Shown: positions 14,667 to 24,600 of the stretch, piece after piece | How positions within the stretch are numbered: the stretch's first letter is position 1 | Layout: every line of letters starts with the position of its first letter | NCBI GenBank assembly: GCA_041653315.1 | Contig: JBAZFO010000015.1 | Coordinates: 1 to 28,472 of the forward strand | DNA: 28,472 nt | Reading direction: 5' to 3' | DNA from: Candidatus Micrarchaeia archaeon | GTDB taxonomy: Archaea; Micrarchaeota; Micrarchaeia; Anstonellales; JAHKLY01 | Notes under the pieces: generated by a model | Told to the model about the DNA's origin: nothing | Seen by the model: only the letters and a program-made list of their open reading frames with translations | Database searches by the model: none | Program-made: the position numbers and the translations under genes

Positions 14667-15611
14667 TTATTTGATTGATAACTGCATTATAAATAAAGTA
14701 ATTAAATAAATTAGATAAATTATAACTAGGATTAAGCCTTCATTCTTTGTTAATTTGTTTTTTGTTTTTAAAAAATAATATAATAACACGGAAGAGATAA
14801 TTGCAAAAAATCCAATAATTAATATCATTGGTTTTTCTAAAAAGGTTGTAGATAATAGAGATACTAGACCTAAAATTAAAGTTAAATTTATAATACAACT
14901 TCCAAGCGCGTTTCCTAAAGCAAGATTATAATGTTTTTTTTGTATAGATCTTATCCCAACAGTTAATTCTGGTAATGTAGTTCCAATTGATATCAAAGTT
15001 GCACCTAAAAAGCTTTGAGTAATACCAAAGTAAGATATAATATATATTGATTTTTCAATAGCAAAAGAAGCAGAAATTATTATGAGGGAGATTCCTATAA
15101 TAAAATAACCTAATCCATTTATTGTTTCTTTTCTTGTTGGTATTTCTCCTTTAAATTCAAGAGATATTTCCTCTTTTAGAGTATAATATAAAAATAGTAT
15201 AAATATTAGTAATAAAATTATTCCTTGTATAAATCCAAGATGTGTATTAAATAAAATTATAGGTATAATTATTATTGAGATTAATACAATTCTACTTAAT
15301 TGTTTTATCTCCTTTTTATTAATTAAAATTTCCTTTGTAAATAGAGTCATTACTCCAATTGCTAAGGTTATATTAACAATATTTGCTCCAAAAATATTAC
15401 CTACAGATATCCCTCCTGCATTTGATAATCCAGAGGTGATAGCAACAGATAATTCTGGGAGAGAAGTAGCAAAAGAAAGTAATAGAAAGCCGATTACTAA
15501 ATCACTTAATTTTAGATATTTAGCTATTGTTGTTGCGCCATCAATAGTCCAATCAGAAGCTTTTGCCAAAATTAAAATTGAAATAAAAAGTAACACAATT
15601 GATATTAACAT
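14667..15611 (-). CDS. CaCA-family sodium/calcium antiporter
   Basis: Integral membrane cation exchanger. The two alpha repeats that define the family are intact: FATSLPELSVAITSG with GNIFGANIVNITLAIG (about 48-85), and SIGTTLPELTVGIRS with GNALGSCIINLTLILG (about 208-245). The conserved Glu in each LPEL is the ion-binding residue in characterised exchangers. About ten hydrophobic segments are seen, and the 314-residue length is normal for prokaryotic YrbG-like members. Its ATG overlaps the end of hisS by seven bases, so it is downstream in the same operon. Whether it carries Ca2+ or K+ against Na+ or H+ cannot be told. Confidence 0.92.
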   Translation of the reverse strand: MLISIVLLFISILILAKASDWTIDGATTIAKYLKLSDLVIGFLLLSFATSLPELSVAITSGLSNAGGISVGNIFGANIVNITLAIGVMTLFTKEILINKKEIKQLSRIVLISIIIIPIILFNTHLGFIQGIILLLIFILFLYYTLKEEISLEFKGEIPTRKETINGLGYFIIGISLIIISASFAIEKSIYIISYFGITQSFLGATLISIGTTLPELTVGIRSIQKKHYNLALGNALGSCIINLTLILGLVSLLSTTFLEKPMILIIGFFAIISSVLLYYFLKTKNKLTKNEGLILVIIYLIYLITLFIMQLSIK

Positions 15612-16858
15612 ATTTTTGCCACCATTTTAAATAATTCATCAATTGTTAAATATTCTTCATTACCAGTTTTCATATTTTTTAATTTAAATTTATTATTCTT
15701 TAATTCTTCCTCTCCAATAAAAAGAACATAAGGTATTCCTACAGAATTTACAAAATTTAAATTTTTACTTATTCCTCTTTCCATTAAATCAATGTCTACT
15801 TTAATATTTTTTTCTCTTAGTTTTTGAGCTATTTTTAATGATTCTTCAAAAGTGTTTATAGGGATTATAAAAATATCTGTTGCATTCTTTTTTTCCTGTT
15901 TTTTCTTTAATTCATCGAATATTCTGCTTACTCCAAAAGATATGCCTACTGCAGGATATTCTTTATTTTCATTTGTGTATTCTTGAATCATTTTATCCCA
16001 TCTTCCTCCTCCTGCAATCGATACTTTTACATCTGAATTTAATAAAATAATTTCAAAAATAGGTCCTGTATAATATCCAAGTCCTCTTGCTAATGAAGGA
16101 GAAATTTTAATATTTATATTTTTGGCATACTTTAAAATTTCTTTTAATTCTTCTGTTCCTTCTTTGGAAATTTTTTCTAATTCTTTTAATTTTTCTTCAT
16201 TTGTTTTTGTTTCTAATTTTTCAATAAAATCTAATAGTTTATTTGAATTTGTTATTTCTTTTAATTCTTCTTCAACTCCTTTTCTTCCTATTTTATCTAG
16301 TTTATCTATACTAACTATTACTTTTTCAGGAGTTTTAATTTCAAAAAAATCAATTAAATCATTTAGTATCTTTCTATTATTTAATAAAATTTCATAATCT
16401 AATTTTAATTCTTTCATTATTTGATTTGACATTAATAATAATTCAGCTTCAGCTGTTTTATTTTTACATCCTATAATATCAACATCGCATTGTAGAAATT
16501 CCCTATATCTATTTTTTTCAACTGGACCGTCTCTCCAAATCGGTCCTATTTGGTATCTTTTAAATGGAAATTTTAAATCTCTTCTTGAAGCTATTATTCT
16601 AGCTAATGGAACTGTAAATTCATTTCTTAAAGCTAATTTTCTTTTACCTTGGTCTTCTAATGTAAATGTTTCTTTTAATAATTCACTTCCACCTGCGTAT
16701 TTTGCAGCTAGAACATCAAATCTTTCTAATGCTGGTGTTTGTAAAGGTTGATATCCATAGATTTTGAAAACTTCTTTTATTTTATCTATTATTTCTTCTA
16801 TTAAAATTTGGTCTTCAGGTAAAAAATCCCTTGTTCCTTTTGCATTTTCCAATTTCAT
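15605..16858 (-). CDS. hisS: Histidine--tRNA ligase
   Basis: Class II aminoacyl-tRNA synthetase for tRNA-His. Visible signatures are the opening KGTRDFLPEDQ, motif 2 in RYQIGPIWRDGPVEKNRYRE (about 101-120), the His-binding ARGLGYYTGPIFEI, motif 3 around AGGGRWDKM and VGISFGVSRI, and a C-terminal anticodon-binding domain from about 325. Length is typical. I choose the ATG at 16856-16858: an in-frame GTG three codons earlier (16865-16867) forms part of the ribosome binding site AAGGTG at 16865-16870, six bases before the ATG. It is the first gene of an operon with the CaCA antiporter. Confidence 0.96.
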   Translation of the reverse strand: MKLENAKGTRDFLPEDQILIEEIIDKIKEVFKIYGYQPLQTPALERFDVLAAKYAGGSELLKETFTLEDQGKRKLALRNEFTVPLARIIASRRDLKFPFKRYQIGPIWRDGPVEKNRYREFLQCDVDIIGCKNKTAEAELLLMSNQIMKELKLDYEILLNNRKILNDLIDFFEIKTPEKVIVSIDKLDKIGRKGVEEELKEITNSNKLLDFIEKLETKTNEEKLKELEKISKEGTEELKEILKYAKNINIKISPSLARGLGYYTGPIFEIILLNSDVKVSIAGGGRWDKMIQEYTNENKEYPAVGISFGVSRIFDELKKKQEKKNATDIFIIPINTFEESLKIAQKLREKNIKVDIDLMERGISKNLNFVNSVGIPYVLFIGEEELKNNKFKLKNMKTGNEEYLTIDELFKMVAKIC

Positions 16859-16886
16859 GTTAAACACCTTTTGTTTAATATCTATC

Positions 16887-16902
16887 CAAAAACTTGTTTT
16901 TG
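16887..16902. repeat. Short inverted repeat upstream of hisS
   Basis: CAAAAAC and GTTTTTG are exact inverted copies around a two-base centre, 29-44 bases upstream of the hisS ATG and inside its likely promoter. The gap to the toxin gene is otherwise AT-rich filler. It could be an operator, but the low complexity makes chance plausible. Confidence 0.35.
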
Positions 16903-16911
16903 AATATTTTA

Positions 16912-17241
16912 TTAATATTTAAATCTTTTTTCATATTCTTTATGGTTAAACCATTCTAATATCACACTTATTATTTCAATTTCATTTGTTTTAATCGTGT
17001 ATATTAATCTCCATCCATTAGGTAAATCATACTTCCATAAATTATTAATATTATATTTTTTGATATATTCTTTTGGCCATAGATATTTAGGTATTTTTAT
17101 TCCTATATCTGGTTGTTTTTTTAAGTCATCTATTGCACGATTTATGAGTTTTAATAGTGATCCTTCTTCATTATTTTTATTTAATTTTTCATATGCTTTT
17201 TTAATTTTTTTATCTGCAAATGCAACTAATATTTTTTTCAA
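16912..17241 (-). CDS. RelE/ParE-superfamily toxin
   Basis: Probable toxin of a type II toxin-antitoxin pair; RelE-fold toxins mostly cut mRNA in the ribosome, ParE-type ones poison gyrase. The 109 residues contain the archaeal variant of the fold: PKYLWPKEYIKKYNINNLWK, the strand pair DLPNGWRLIYTI and the closing IISVILEWFNHKEYEKRF, where the Arg, His and Tyr may be catalytic. The start is TTG, overlapping the antitoxin stop in TTGA (17238-17241), with GGTGA at 17246-17250, so translation is coupled. The order antitoxin-toxin is usual for type II systems. It lies between the ScpAB and HisRS operons. Confidence 0.85.
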   Translation of the reverse strand: MKKILVAFADKKIKKAYEKLNKNNEEGSLLKLINRAIDDLKKQPDIGIKIPKYLWPKEYIKKYNINNLWKYDLPNGWRLIYTIKTNEIEIISVILEWFNHKEYEKRFKY

Positions 17242-17528
17242 TTAATCACCAATCTATTTTCTTTAATTTTTTTAATCCCTTCTGGATCCCAAGTCCAAAT
17301 AATAGCGCCATCTTTATCAATTAATATTTTTCCAGAATATTCTAGATAATTCAATATTGTATTAAATGTTTGATACATTATTTCTTTTGGTAAAGATTCC
17401 AATAGTTCTTTTTTTGTTTTATATTTTTTAGCATTTTTTATGGATTCCTCCACCATTAAAACAGTGTCTAATCTAGGATAACGCAGTATTTCTTTTTTCC
17501 CAAAGATTTGTTTTATTATTGATTTCAT
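17238..17528 (-). CDS. Probable antitoxin partner of the RelE-like toxin
   Basis: About 96 residues, cytoplasmic, with the phrases RYPRLDTVLMVEESIKNA, KELLESLPKEIMYQTFNTIL and YLEYSGKILIDKDGAIIWTW. The second half reads as a winged helix (helix, QTF turn, recognition helix, two-strand wing), so it could bind the palindrome in its own promoter. I recall similar archaeal proteins next to RelE-like toxins, but no named family comes to mind. The ATG at 17526-17528 is chosen because GGTGA (17534-17538) lies five bases upstream; the longer frame from a TTG at 17540 would run through that site. It overlaps the toxin start by four bases. Confidence 0.75.
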   Translation of the reverse strand: MKSIIKQIFGKKEILRYPRLDTVLMVEESIKNAKKYKTKKELLESLPKEIMYQTFNTILNYLEYSGKILIDKDGAIIWTWDPEGIKKIKENRLVIN

Positions 17529-17543
17529 ATATTTCACCAATTA

Positions 17544-17561
17544 TATCAATTGATACAATTG
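17544..17561. promoter_or_regulatory. Palindromic operator of the toxin-antitoxin operon
   Basis: TATCAATTGATA (17544-17555) is a perfect 12-base palindrome, followed directly by a second CAATTG (17556-17561). On the minus strand it sits between a TATA-like CTTTTTAAAGG (about 17563-17573) and the antitoxin ribosome binding site, at the expected transcription start. That is the usual place for antitoxin autorepression. Confidence 0.6.
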
Positions 17562-17579
17562 ACCTTTAAAAAGCTTTTG

Positions 17580-18044
17580 TTATATCTCTCCTTTAAAATA
17601 CTCTTTGAATTTCTGAGTTAAAAATATTTTTTTTGTTCTTCCTGATTTTTTTTGATTAATAAAACCTTTTTCGTCTAATTCCATAACATCTTGGTATATG
17701 CTTGCACCAAGTTTTTTGCATAAATCTGATTTTAATATTCCATCATTTTTTGCTATATACCCCAAAGTTTTTAATGAATGTGAATTTATTTCTGCTTCCT
17801 TAGCAAAGTTTTTTACTTCTCTTGCATATTCTGCTTTTAAAGACATTATATATTTTCCATTTTCTTCAAATATTTGAATTGCACTATCCCTTTCTTCATA
17901 AATTTTTTGTAATTTTTTAATTTCATTTGTTACAAAACCCACTGCTGCTATATTAAGTAATTTAGCTAATTCCATAGGATCTAAGGGTCTTGTAGACATA
18001 AATAATGCTGCTTCAATTATTTTTTCCTTTTCTAAGTTTTGCAT
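17580..18044 (-). CDS. scpB: Segregation and condensation protein ScpB
   Basis: Winged-helix subunit that binds ScpA in the SMC-ScpAB chromosome-organising complex. The opening EKEKIIEAALFMSTRPLDPMELAKLL, the pair of winged-helix domains and LKTLGYIAKNDGILKSDL in the middle are typical; the usual LETLAIIAY-type motif is present as LKTLGYIAK. At 154 residues it is short compared with bacterial ScpB (about 190), as is common in archaea. The start lies 32 bases inside the end of scpA, with GGTGA (inside scpA) a few bases upstream, so it is coupled to scpA. No smc gene is in the window. Confidence 0.88.
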   Translation of the reverse strand: MQNLEKEKIIEAALFMSTRPLDPMELAKLLNIAAVGFVTNEIKKLQKIYEERDSAIQIFEENGKYIMSLKAEYAREVKNFAKEAEINSHSLKTLGYIAKNDGILKSDLCKKLGASIYQDVMELDEKGFINQKKSGRTKKIFLTQKFKEYFKGEI

Positions 18045-18765
18045 TTTCTTTCACCACATCAGTTTCATCTTTTATATTATTAAAGTTAACGTAAATTATA
18101 ATTTCCCCAAATAATTTTTCTTGTATTAAACTAATATCTTGTTTCTGTTGTAAATATAATAAAGGAAGTAGAGCAAAAACTTTTTCGTTTGGGGTTTTAT
18201 CTTTTATTAAATGTGAAAATAAAACCATATTTTTTTCATCTTTTAAATTATTCATTCTTTCTTTTATTTCTTTTATTTGTTCATCTATTGTAATTTCTGG
18301 AAGGTTTATAATCATTTTTTTAGGTATCTCAATTTTTTTCTGTTTTTCAATTCTCTGCTGTTCTTCTTTAAATACTTCTTCAACTGCTTCTAGTAATTCA
18401 TCTAATGAAATTCTTCTTTTTGGTGGGATTCTTGTTCTTAATTCCAACATAGGAATTTCTACTGGTCCTTCTTCATCAACAAAGGTTTCATCTACTTCTA
18501 TTTGAACTTCTTCTTCAAAAATTAATGCCTTGCTTTTTAATCTCAATAAAATAGATGCAGCGAGAATTAAATTAGCTGGAATTTGTAATTCTAAAGTTTT
18601 CATTTCTTTTATCTGTTCTATATATTTTGATGTAATCGCGCCTATATCAATATCCCATGGTTCAAAATCTTCTTTAATCACTAAATCCATCAGCATTTCT
18701 CTCCATGAGGGATATGAGATTATTTTTTCTAAATCTAGTTTTTGCTGAGATTTATCCTTAATCAT
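18013..18765 (-). CDS. scpA: Segregation and condensation protein ScpA
   Basis: Kleisin subunit that bridges the SMC ATPase heads. The N-terminal domain reads WREMLMDLVIKEDFEPWDID, then ITSKYIEQIKEMKTLELQIPANLILAAS-type sequence and LLRLKSKAL, the classic ScpA/Rec11 signature. An acidic linker follows (about 80-115), then a C-terminal winged helix (about 175-240) with KVFALLPLLYLQQKQDISL. Length (250) is normal. It overlaps scpB by 32 bases. The ATG has no ribosome binding site; the oligo-T/AT block at 18787-18800, which could end the surface-protein operon, is about 27 bases upstream and could also serve as its TATA element. Confidence 0.9.
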   Translation of the reverse strand: MIKDKSQQKLDLEKIISYPSWREMLMDLVIKEDFEPWDIDIGAITSKYIEQIKEMKTLELQIPANLILAASILLRLKSKALIFEEEVQIEVDETFVDEEGPVEIPMLELRTRIPPKRRISLDELLEAVEEVFKEEQQRIEKQKKIEIPKKMIINLPEITIDEQIKEIKERMNNLKDEKNMVLFSHLIKDKTPNEKVFALLPLLYLQQKQDISLIQEKLFGEIIIYVNFNNIKDETDVVKENAKLRKGKNN

Positions 18766-18802
18766 GAATTAGTTATGAGACAAGAGATTAAAAAATTAAT
18801 GT

Positions 18803-21667
18803 TTAATCTGTTTGTATAATTACTGCAGTATTTTGTGGAGTAGTACTTGGGAATTTAGGTAAAGTTGGTTTTATAACTACTCCTGGATCACATCTGCCAT
18901 CTTCACATGTTCTTATACATGCTTTTGGCATATAAGTACATGTTCCATGATCACATACAGCTTCTAAAACTCCAGCAGTACCTGAGCAAGTATCATTTAA
19001 AGAAGCACCCTCACTTATACATTCACCATAAACAAAAGAATTGTCTCCACCATCGCTATCATAGCATTCGATACAAGATGCGTTTATGCAAATTCCAGAT
19101 TCACATTCATGTTCAATTGATTCACATTCATTTGTTGTATTACAGTAATATTCAATAATTATATCCCCTAAACATTCATCTTCTCCCCATGTGCTAAATC
19201 CTTCACATATCCCTTCTTCTCCATAATTAATTCCTTCGTCTGAATCAATACATGTAATTTCTTTACATTCTCCTAATACACATCTTTGTCCTTCTGGGCA
19301 GTCTATTGGTTCTTCATATATACATCTTGTTTCATTGCAATACGATTGTTTTAATTGTCCTAATGAGCATTTATCTGGTGAATTTAATCCAGTATAATCA
19401 TAGCAATTTCCACATATACTAATGTTTTGAATTGGATCACTATCCATACATTCTGATGAACTTAAAGCACAATAACCTAATCCAATTAAGTTTTCTAAAC
19501 AACCGTATGAACAATAATGAGTTTCATTTTGAATAACCCCCCCTTCACAATATTGTTCAATAACTGTATTTGAGTCTAAACAGATATCAGCATATATTTC
19601 TGAATCATATTCGGCAAAACTTGGTTCTATATAAGGATTTGAAAAACTTTCATCATGATCTTCGCATTCAGTATTTGGTATGCATCTTCCTTCTTCACAC
19701 CCATATGGGCATTCAATAACTTCATTCCATGGATAATGATAAGTTCTAAATAAGATAGTTATTTCTTCACATGTAAATTCTTTTAATTCTCTATCATTTA
19801 TACAGACATCAGCTAAACTTCTTGAACTTTCTTCTGTTCCAAATGTTATATGTCCTGCATTATAATAGTTATTTCCATCTGGATCATTACAAAAAGTATA
19901 TGTTCTTAAAGAATCTAATAATTCATCATCTGAACATCCACAAACACCTGCAAAACATTTTGCTTCTGTTCCAGAAGGACAATTGCAGTTAGGATAATTA
20001 GTATATTCGCAAACAGAATCTTCACAATTCGCTTGTTTTATGTTTTCTTGCCAACAATAACCAAAAATACAATGTTCTTCTCCATAACACTCATCAAAAC
20101 TATTTTCAGACCCACACGAACAAGTTCCTGGATAAGACATATTATTTAATTCATCATCATCATTACATACAGGAACACAAGTGTTAGTTGTTGGATCACA
20201 TTCTGTTGATGAAGGACATTCAAAATTTCTTGTATCTGCTACTCCCCCAATTAAATTTGGGTTGCACCATGCTTCTTGAATTGTATCTTCACTTAAACAT
20301 CTATCTGAATATGTTCTTCCATCTGTATCTGTTGCTGTTCCAAAGATATCTAAAACAATTGTTGTTCCTGAAGACATATCAAAATCAGTATCTGTACAAT
20401 TAGCAGTTATTGCTTCATCTATACAATGATCTCCTGAACTTCCATCAATACAAGTTTCACATTCTAATGAGATACTTCTACATCCATCTGAAGTACAGAT
20501 TTTTTCATTTAATTCTTCTGTTATTGCATTACACGTATCATATACATCTAAACCTGTAGTTAAATCAGTACAAAAAGATCCAATTCGTTTTTGGTTTTCT
20601 AACGAAATGGTTCCATCTAAATTATCCCAATCTATACAAACAGGACTTGTTCCTGAATCTTCAATACATTCTCCATCAGAACAAACGTAATCCATAGGAC
20701 AAGTTTTTATTGAATATTCTTGGTTATCACCATCACATGTAGATTCATTAACTGAGTTTAGTATCCCTGTAATACATTCATCTGGATAAAAGTCAGTTCC
20801 TACTGGAGTATAAACAGAAACTGATGTTGCTCTTCTTACATCTCCGGATCCATATATTGCATCTGGATCATAACACCCAATACATTCATAACATTCTATT
20901 CCACAACCAGAACTTGAATCACAGAAATTATTATTTTCATCTATTTGTGTGTGTTCACACTGCATTGAAATATCATTTAAACAAAAATCATTATTTTTAA
21001 TCCAATTCCAAAAAGAACTAGCAGAATCAGAACCTTCTTCTTTAAATCCATAATTAAAACCATATATAGAATTGAATTTGATATGATTATCATTTGAACC
21101 TATTAAATAAAATCCTCTATTCCCAATTTTTAAGTTATTGTTTAAAAATAAATTTTCATGGCTTGCTCTTATTTGAACTGCATATTCTGAACAGTTATTA
21201 ATTTTATTATTTGTAATATTATTATCATCAGAATTTAAAATATTTATACCATAATATGTTTCATTTATTGTGTTATTATTTATTATATTAAAATAACTAT
21301 TTTCAATGTTTATTGCCCCTTTTAAAAAATTATCATGAATATTTGAATAATTTGAATTTATACTTTGTATATTTGAATTGATAATTACACAATTTTTTAT
21401 TTCTATATTATTTTCATTTATTTTAATCGCGTTTCTTCCATATTCATGTCCTTCGAATTCTAATTTATTATTATTGCAATTTAAAATTACATTTGATGAA
21501 TTAATTAAAATACAATTATTTCCAAATAAATCATCTTCATCAAAATTAATATCTGCTGTTATTTCGTATGTTCCTGGTGCATTAATTATTTGACAATTAG
21601 TAATTGGGATAGAAAAACCAAAACCAATTAATAATATAAAAACAAATATATATTCTTTAAATTTCAT
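18803..21667 (-). CDS. Secreted protein: NosD-like beta-helix plus cysteine-rich repeats
   Basis: Large exported surface protein, function unknown. It has an N-terminal signal peptide (MKFKEYIFVFILLIGFGFS), then a module INAPGTYEITADINF...NVILNC that is shared with the 1970-residue neighbour, and Asn-rich beta-helix turns to about residue 240. From about 260 to 930 there are eight or nine divergent repeats of 65-90 residues, each starting Cys-x-Asp-(Ser/Asp)-Asp or similar and ending in a Cys-x-x-Gly-x-Cys knot (for example CPYGCEEGRC); these begin near residues 264, 344, 425, 502, 594, 669, 740, 807 and 869. The tail is short and Pro/Thr-rich with no membrane anchor. I choose the ATG at 21665-21667; an in-frame TTG at 21674-21676 lies in the AGGGGTTGAT ribosome-binding region. 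It starts five bases after the stop of the giant gene, so the two form an operon. The many cysteines suggest disulfide bonding outside the cell. Confidence 0.85.
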   Translation of the reverse strand: MKFKEYIFVFILLIGFGFSIPITNCQIINAPGTYEITADINFDEDDLFGNNCILINSSNVILNCNNNKLEFEGHEYGRNAIKINENNIEIKNCVIINSNIQSINSNYSNIHDNFLKGAINIENSYFNIINNNTINETYYGINILNSDDNNITNNKINNCSEYAVQIRASHENLFLNNNLKIGNRGFYLIGSNDNHIKFNSIYGFNYGFKEEGSDSASSFWNWIKNNDFCLNDISMQCEHTQIDENNNFCDSSSGCGIECYECIGCYDPDAIYGSGDVRRATSVSVYTPVGTDFYPDECITGILNSVNESTCDGDNQEYSIKTCPMDYVCSDGECIEDSGTSPVCIDWDNLDGTISLENQKRIGSFCTDLTTGLDVYDTCNAITEELNEKICTSDGCRSISLECETCIDGSSGDHCIDEAITANCTDTDFDMSSGTTIVLDIFGTATDTDGRTYSDRCLSEDTIQEAWCNPNLIGGVADTRNFECPSSTECDPTTNTCVPVCNDDDELNNMSYPGTCSCGSENSFDECYGEEHCIFGYCWQENIKQANCEDSVCEYTNYPNCNCPSGTEAKCFAGVCGCSDDELLDSLRTYTFCNDPDGNNYYNAGHITFGTEESSRSLADVCINDRELKEFTCEEITILFRTYHYPWNEVIECPYGCEEGRCIPNTECEDHDESFSNPYIEPSFAEYDSEIYADICLDSNTVIEQYCEGGVIQNETHYCSYGCLENLIGLGYCALSSSECMDSDPIQNISICGNCYDYTGLNSPDKCSLGQLKQSYCNETRCIYEEPIDCPEGQRCVLGECKEITCIDSDEGINYGEEGICEGFSTWGEDECLGDIIIEYYCNTTNECESIEHECESGICINASCIECYDSDGGDNSFVYGECISEGASLNDTCSGTAGVLEAVCDHGTCTYMPKACIRTCEDGRCDPGVVIKPTLPKFPSTTPQNTAVIIQTD

Positions 21668-21672
21668 ATTTA

Positions 21673-24600
21673 TCAACCCCTAATTATAAAGCAAGACTGC
21701 CCTCTATGTATTGTTGTTTTATCTTCATATTCTCCTGTTCCAGTATTATAACAATGGAAAAATCCATCTGAAGTTTCTGATAAAATTTCATTTATTGCTG
21801 TTGTGTTTTCACATGCAACACCAATTAAATGCCAACCCCCATTGTCTAATTCACTAAAACTTAATGGTTTATCATAAGTGTCTTGTGGTTCTCCATAGAT
21901 TGTAAATATTCTTGGAATATCTGTATGAATTAAATAACCTCTTCCAGCTTCTATTTCTGTTGCTGTTTGCCAATTATTTATTGAATTATTGAAAATCCAT
22001 ACATCTAAACCTGGGAATAATGAAGCCGGCGAAGTACTAAATGGATCAATTGGTAAAGAGATAGTATTATATCCTGAATTTAATTTTACTATCCATGGAT
22101 TACATTCTGATTCTTCAATAACTTGTATATTCGCAGTACAAAAACCATTTATTGTTCCATTTGTTATATTTCTAGCCATTATAAATTTTAATCCACTTGT
22201 GGTTATTGTTTCAGTATTAAAAATAGATGTTTCATTATCAAATCTAGGATTCATATAATAATCAGGCAAAGGCGCAATTGCTAAATTAGGTATCCATTCC
22301 ATTTCAGGACAATTAATTATTTCTCCTGCGCGTTCACAAATTATATTAATATTAATATCCATCCCAGCAGTAACAGGTTCTGTTTCAGGAATTAGAGTAC
22401 AATTAAATGGTTCTATTCCTGCTGTACAAGGATAATCACATAATCCGCTTGGATAAGACGTGTCGCATGTTGTTTCAGACCCCGTATTTAATATTCCATT
22501 GTCAAAAACGTCTTCATAATAACCCAAACTTGCGTTGTTGAAACAGGCTGTGTTGTTGGTGAGGGTGTTGTTGTTGGAACTAGAGTCGAGTAAGATGCCG
22601 TAGTTGCTGTTGTTGGTGGCAGTGTTGTTGATTAGGGTGTTGTTAAAGCAGTTGTATATAATTTTAATTCCATTTTCTTCATTATTATCAAAACTATTAT
22701 TAATTAAAAGATTATGATCAGCAAGATTTTGAATAATAATACCATTTCCATTGTTTAAATTAGTATTTGATTTAAGCGTATTTAATGAACTTGTCCATAA
22801 AGATATCCCAAAATTAGCATTATATGATGCGGAATTGTTTAAGAGTAAATTATTAGAACTGAAATAAAGAAATATTCCTTCACCTGAATTAAAATTAACA
22901 GTATTATTTATAATATTATTATCAAAACTATTGCGAAGATAAATCCCACTTCCAGAATTGAAATTTGCTGTGTTTTTTATAATATGATTATTAGAACTTG
23001 AATCGACCCAAATCCCAGCAAGATTATTGAAATTTAATGTATTATTCATAAAAGTATTATTAAAACTAGAAACTTGTATCCCTACATAAAAGTATCCTAT
23101 TTGTGTGTTATATATATTACTAGAATTAAAACCATTTATGCTAATTCCATATCCAGTATCTTCTCCAAATATACTATGTCCCCTTCCATTTAATTCAATA
23201 TCATTTGCTTGAATATCAATACATGCATCATGTGAAGAAAGTCCTACTGCAGCAGTTATATCTCCACATAATTCATAATATCCCGGTTCTGTTATATTTG
23301 TACAATTAGAAATGCAGGGATGTTCATAAGGAATAAACGTTGCATTAACACAAGCCCATTTATCTGTGAGTGAGATGTGGTGATGTGTTTTACATACAGA
23401 TATATTTATCATATCTCCATTTGGTGCTGTATAAATATAATGTTCCAATGGGAAAACACCAAAGTATTCTATCAAACTTCCTGTTGTTGCATTATGTAAC
23501 TCAAATGCTGCACCATGAATAAATGGTTCTGGCGTATGTATCATTGGGAAAATATCAACTAATTGTATATAATAATCTTCAATACTTATATTATCTCCAA
23601 CATAAAGTAGAGTTGTATTTAAGCCGAAATCTTCGCATTCTTCACAGCATGGCTCAGCAGGCCCTATTTCTGCATTTATTTCATTAACAGTAATTGTAAT
23701 ATCCCCAAATTCTCGGCTGTCTTCTTCGTGTGCTGTCCATGTTGTTGTGCTATCTGTGCTTAACTGTTTTATCTTCAAAATAGTTGATTTATTTGTTATA
23801 GGGCAGTATTCACATACATCACTTACATTTCCTAAATTAATACCAATTTCTTCTAATGTGATATTATATCTAGCACTACCTGGCCATACTGAATAAGTTT
23901 CTCCTTCATTAAGTTCTATTTCTTCTGTCATTGGTCCTGCTATTATTTCTAAAGTTGCTGATTTGCTTCTTATTGTGCATGGACTTTCAGAAGGTTCATC
24001 TTCTGGAATTATTGGTTCAATATTTGGTTCTAAAGTTACTACTTCTTCAGGTATTTCAAATTCATATTTAGTATTAGAGAATAAACATTGAGTTCCTCTT
24101 AATGATATAAATTCATCTTCAACCTCAAGATTTAAATCATGAAGTGGATCTGATGAAGGTAAGAAATCAAAAACAGTATATTGTGCAGTGATACTGTCAT
24201 CAAATATATTAATTTGAAATTGCCAATCCCCATCTCCATTATAACCTGTAAATGAAAAACCACCATAGTGTTCAATAGAAGAAACAGGTCCAATTTCTTC
24301 AAAATATTTACATTGAACCACTTGATTTTCATAATACCTTCCTGGAAAAACAGAAAGTGATCCAAAATTTATTCCAGCTTTATTATAATCAAAATTTATT
24401 GTACCAAAGATTCCATCGCTTTCTTCATCTACACAATCATCAATTTCATTATAAACCCAGACGTCTCCAAAATCCAAGGTGCTTGTTGTTGTGCCTGTTA
24501 TTGTTCCATTTTTTAAAGCAACAAATATTTCAGGTCCGCTATGTTCAGTACTTAATATGCTTTCAAATTCTCCTTCTTCAGTTGTTATATGGACCCACAT

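Noticed and set aside
16859..16867. GTG start that would lengthen HisRS by three residues
   Set aside because: The GTG belongs to the AAGGTG ribosome binding site six bases before the ATG at 16858.
22540..22640. GTTGTTG-rich stretch resembling a tandem repeat or CRISPR-like array
   Set aside because: The repeats are runs of AAC Asn codons in an intact beta-helix frame; there are no evenly spaced identical repeats with unique spacers.
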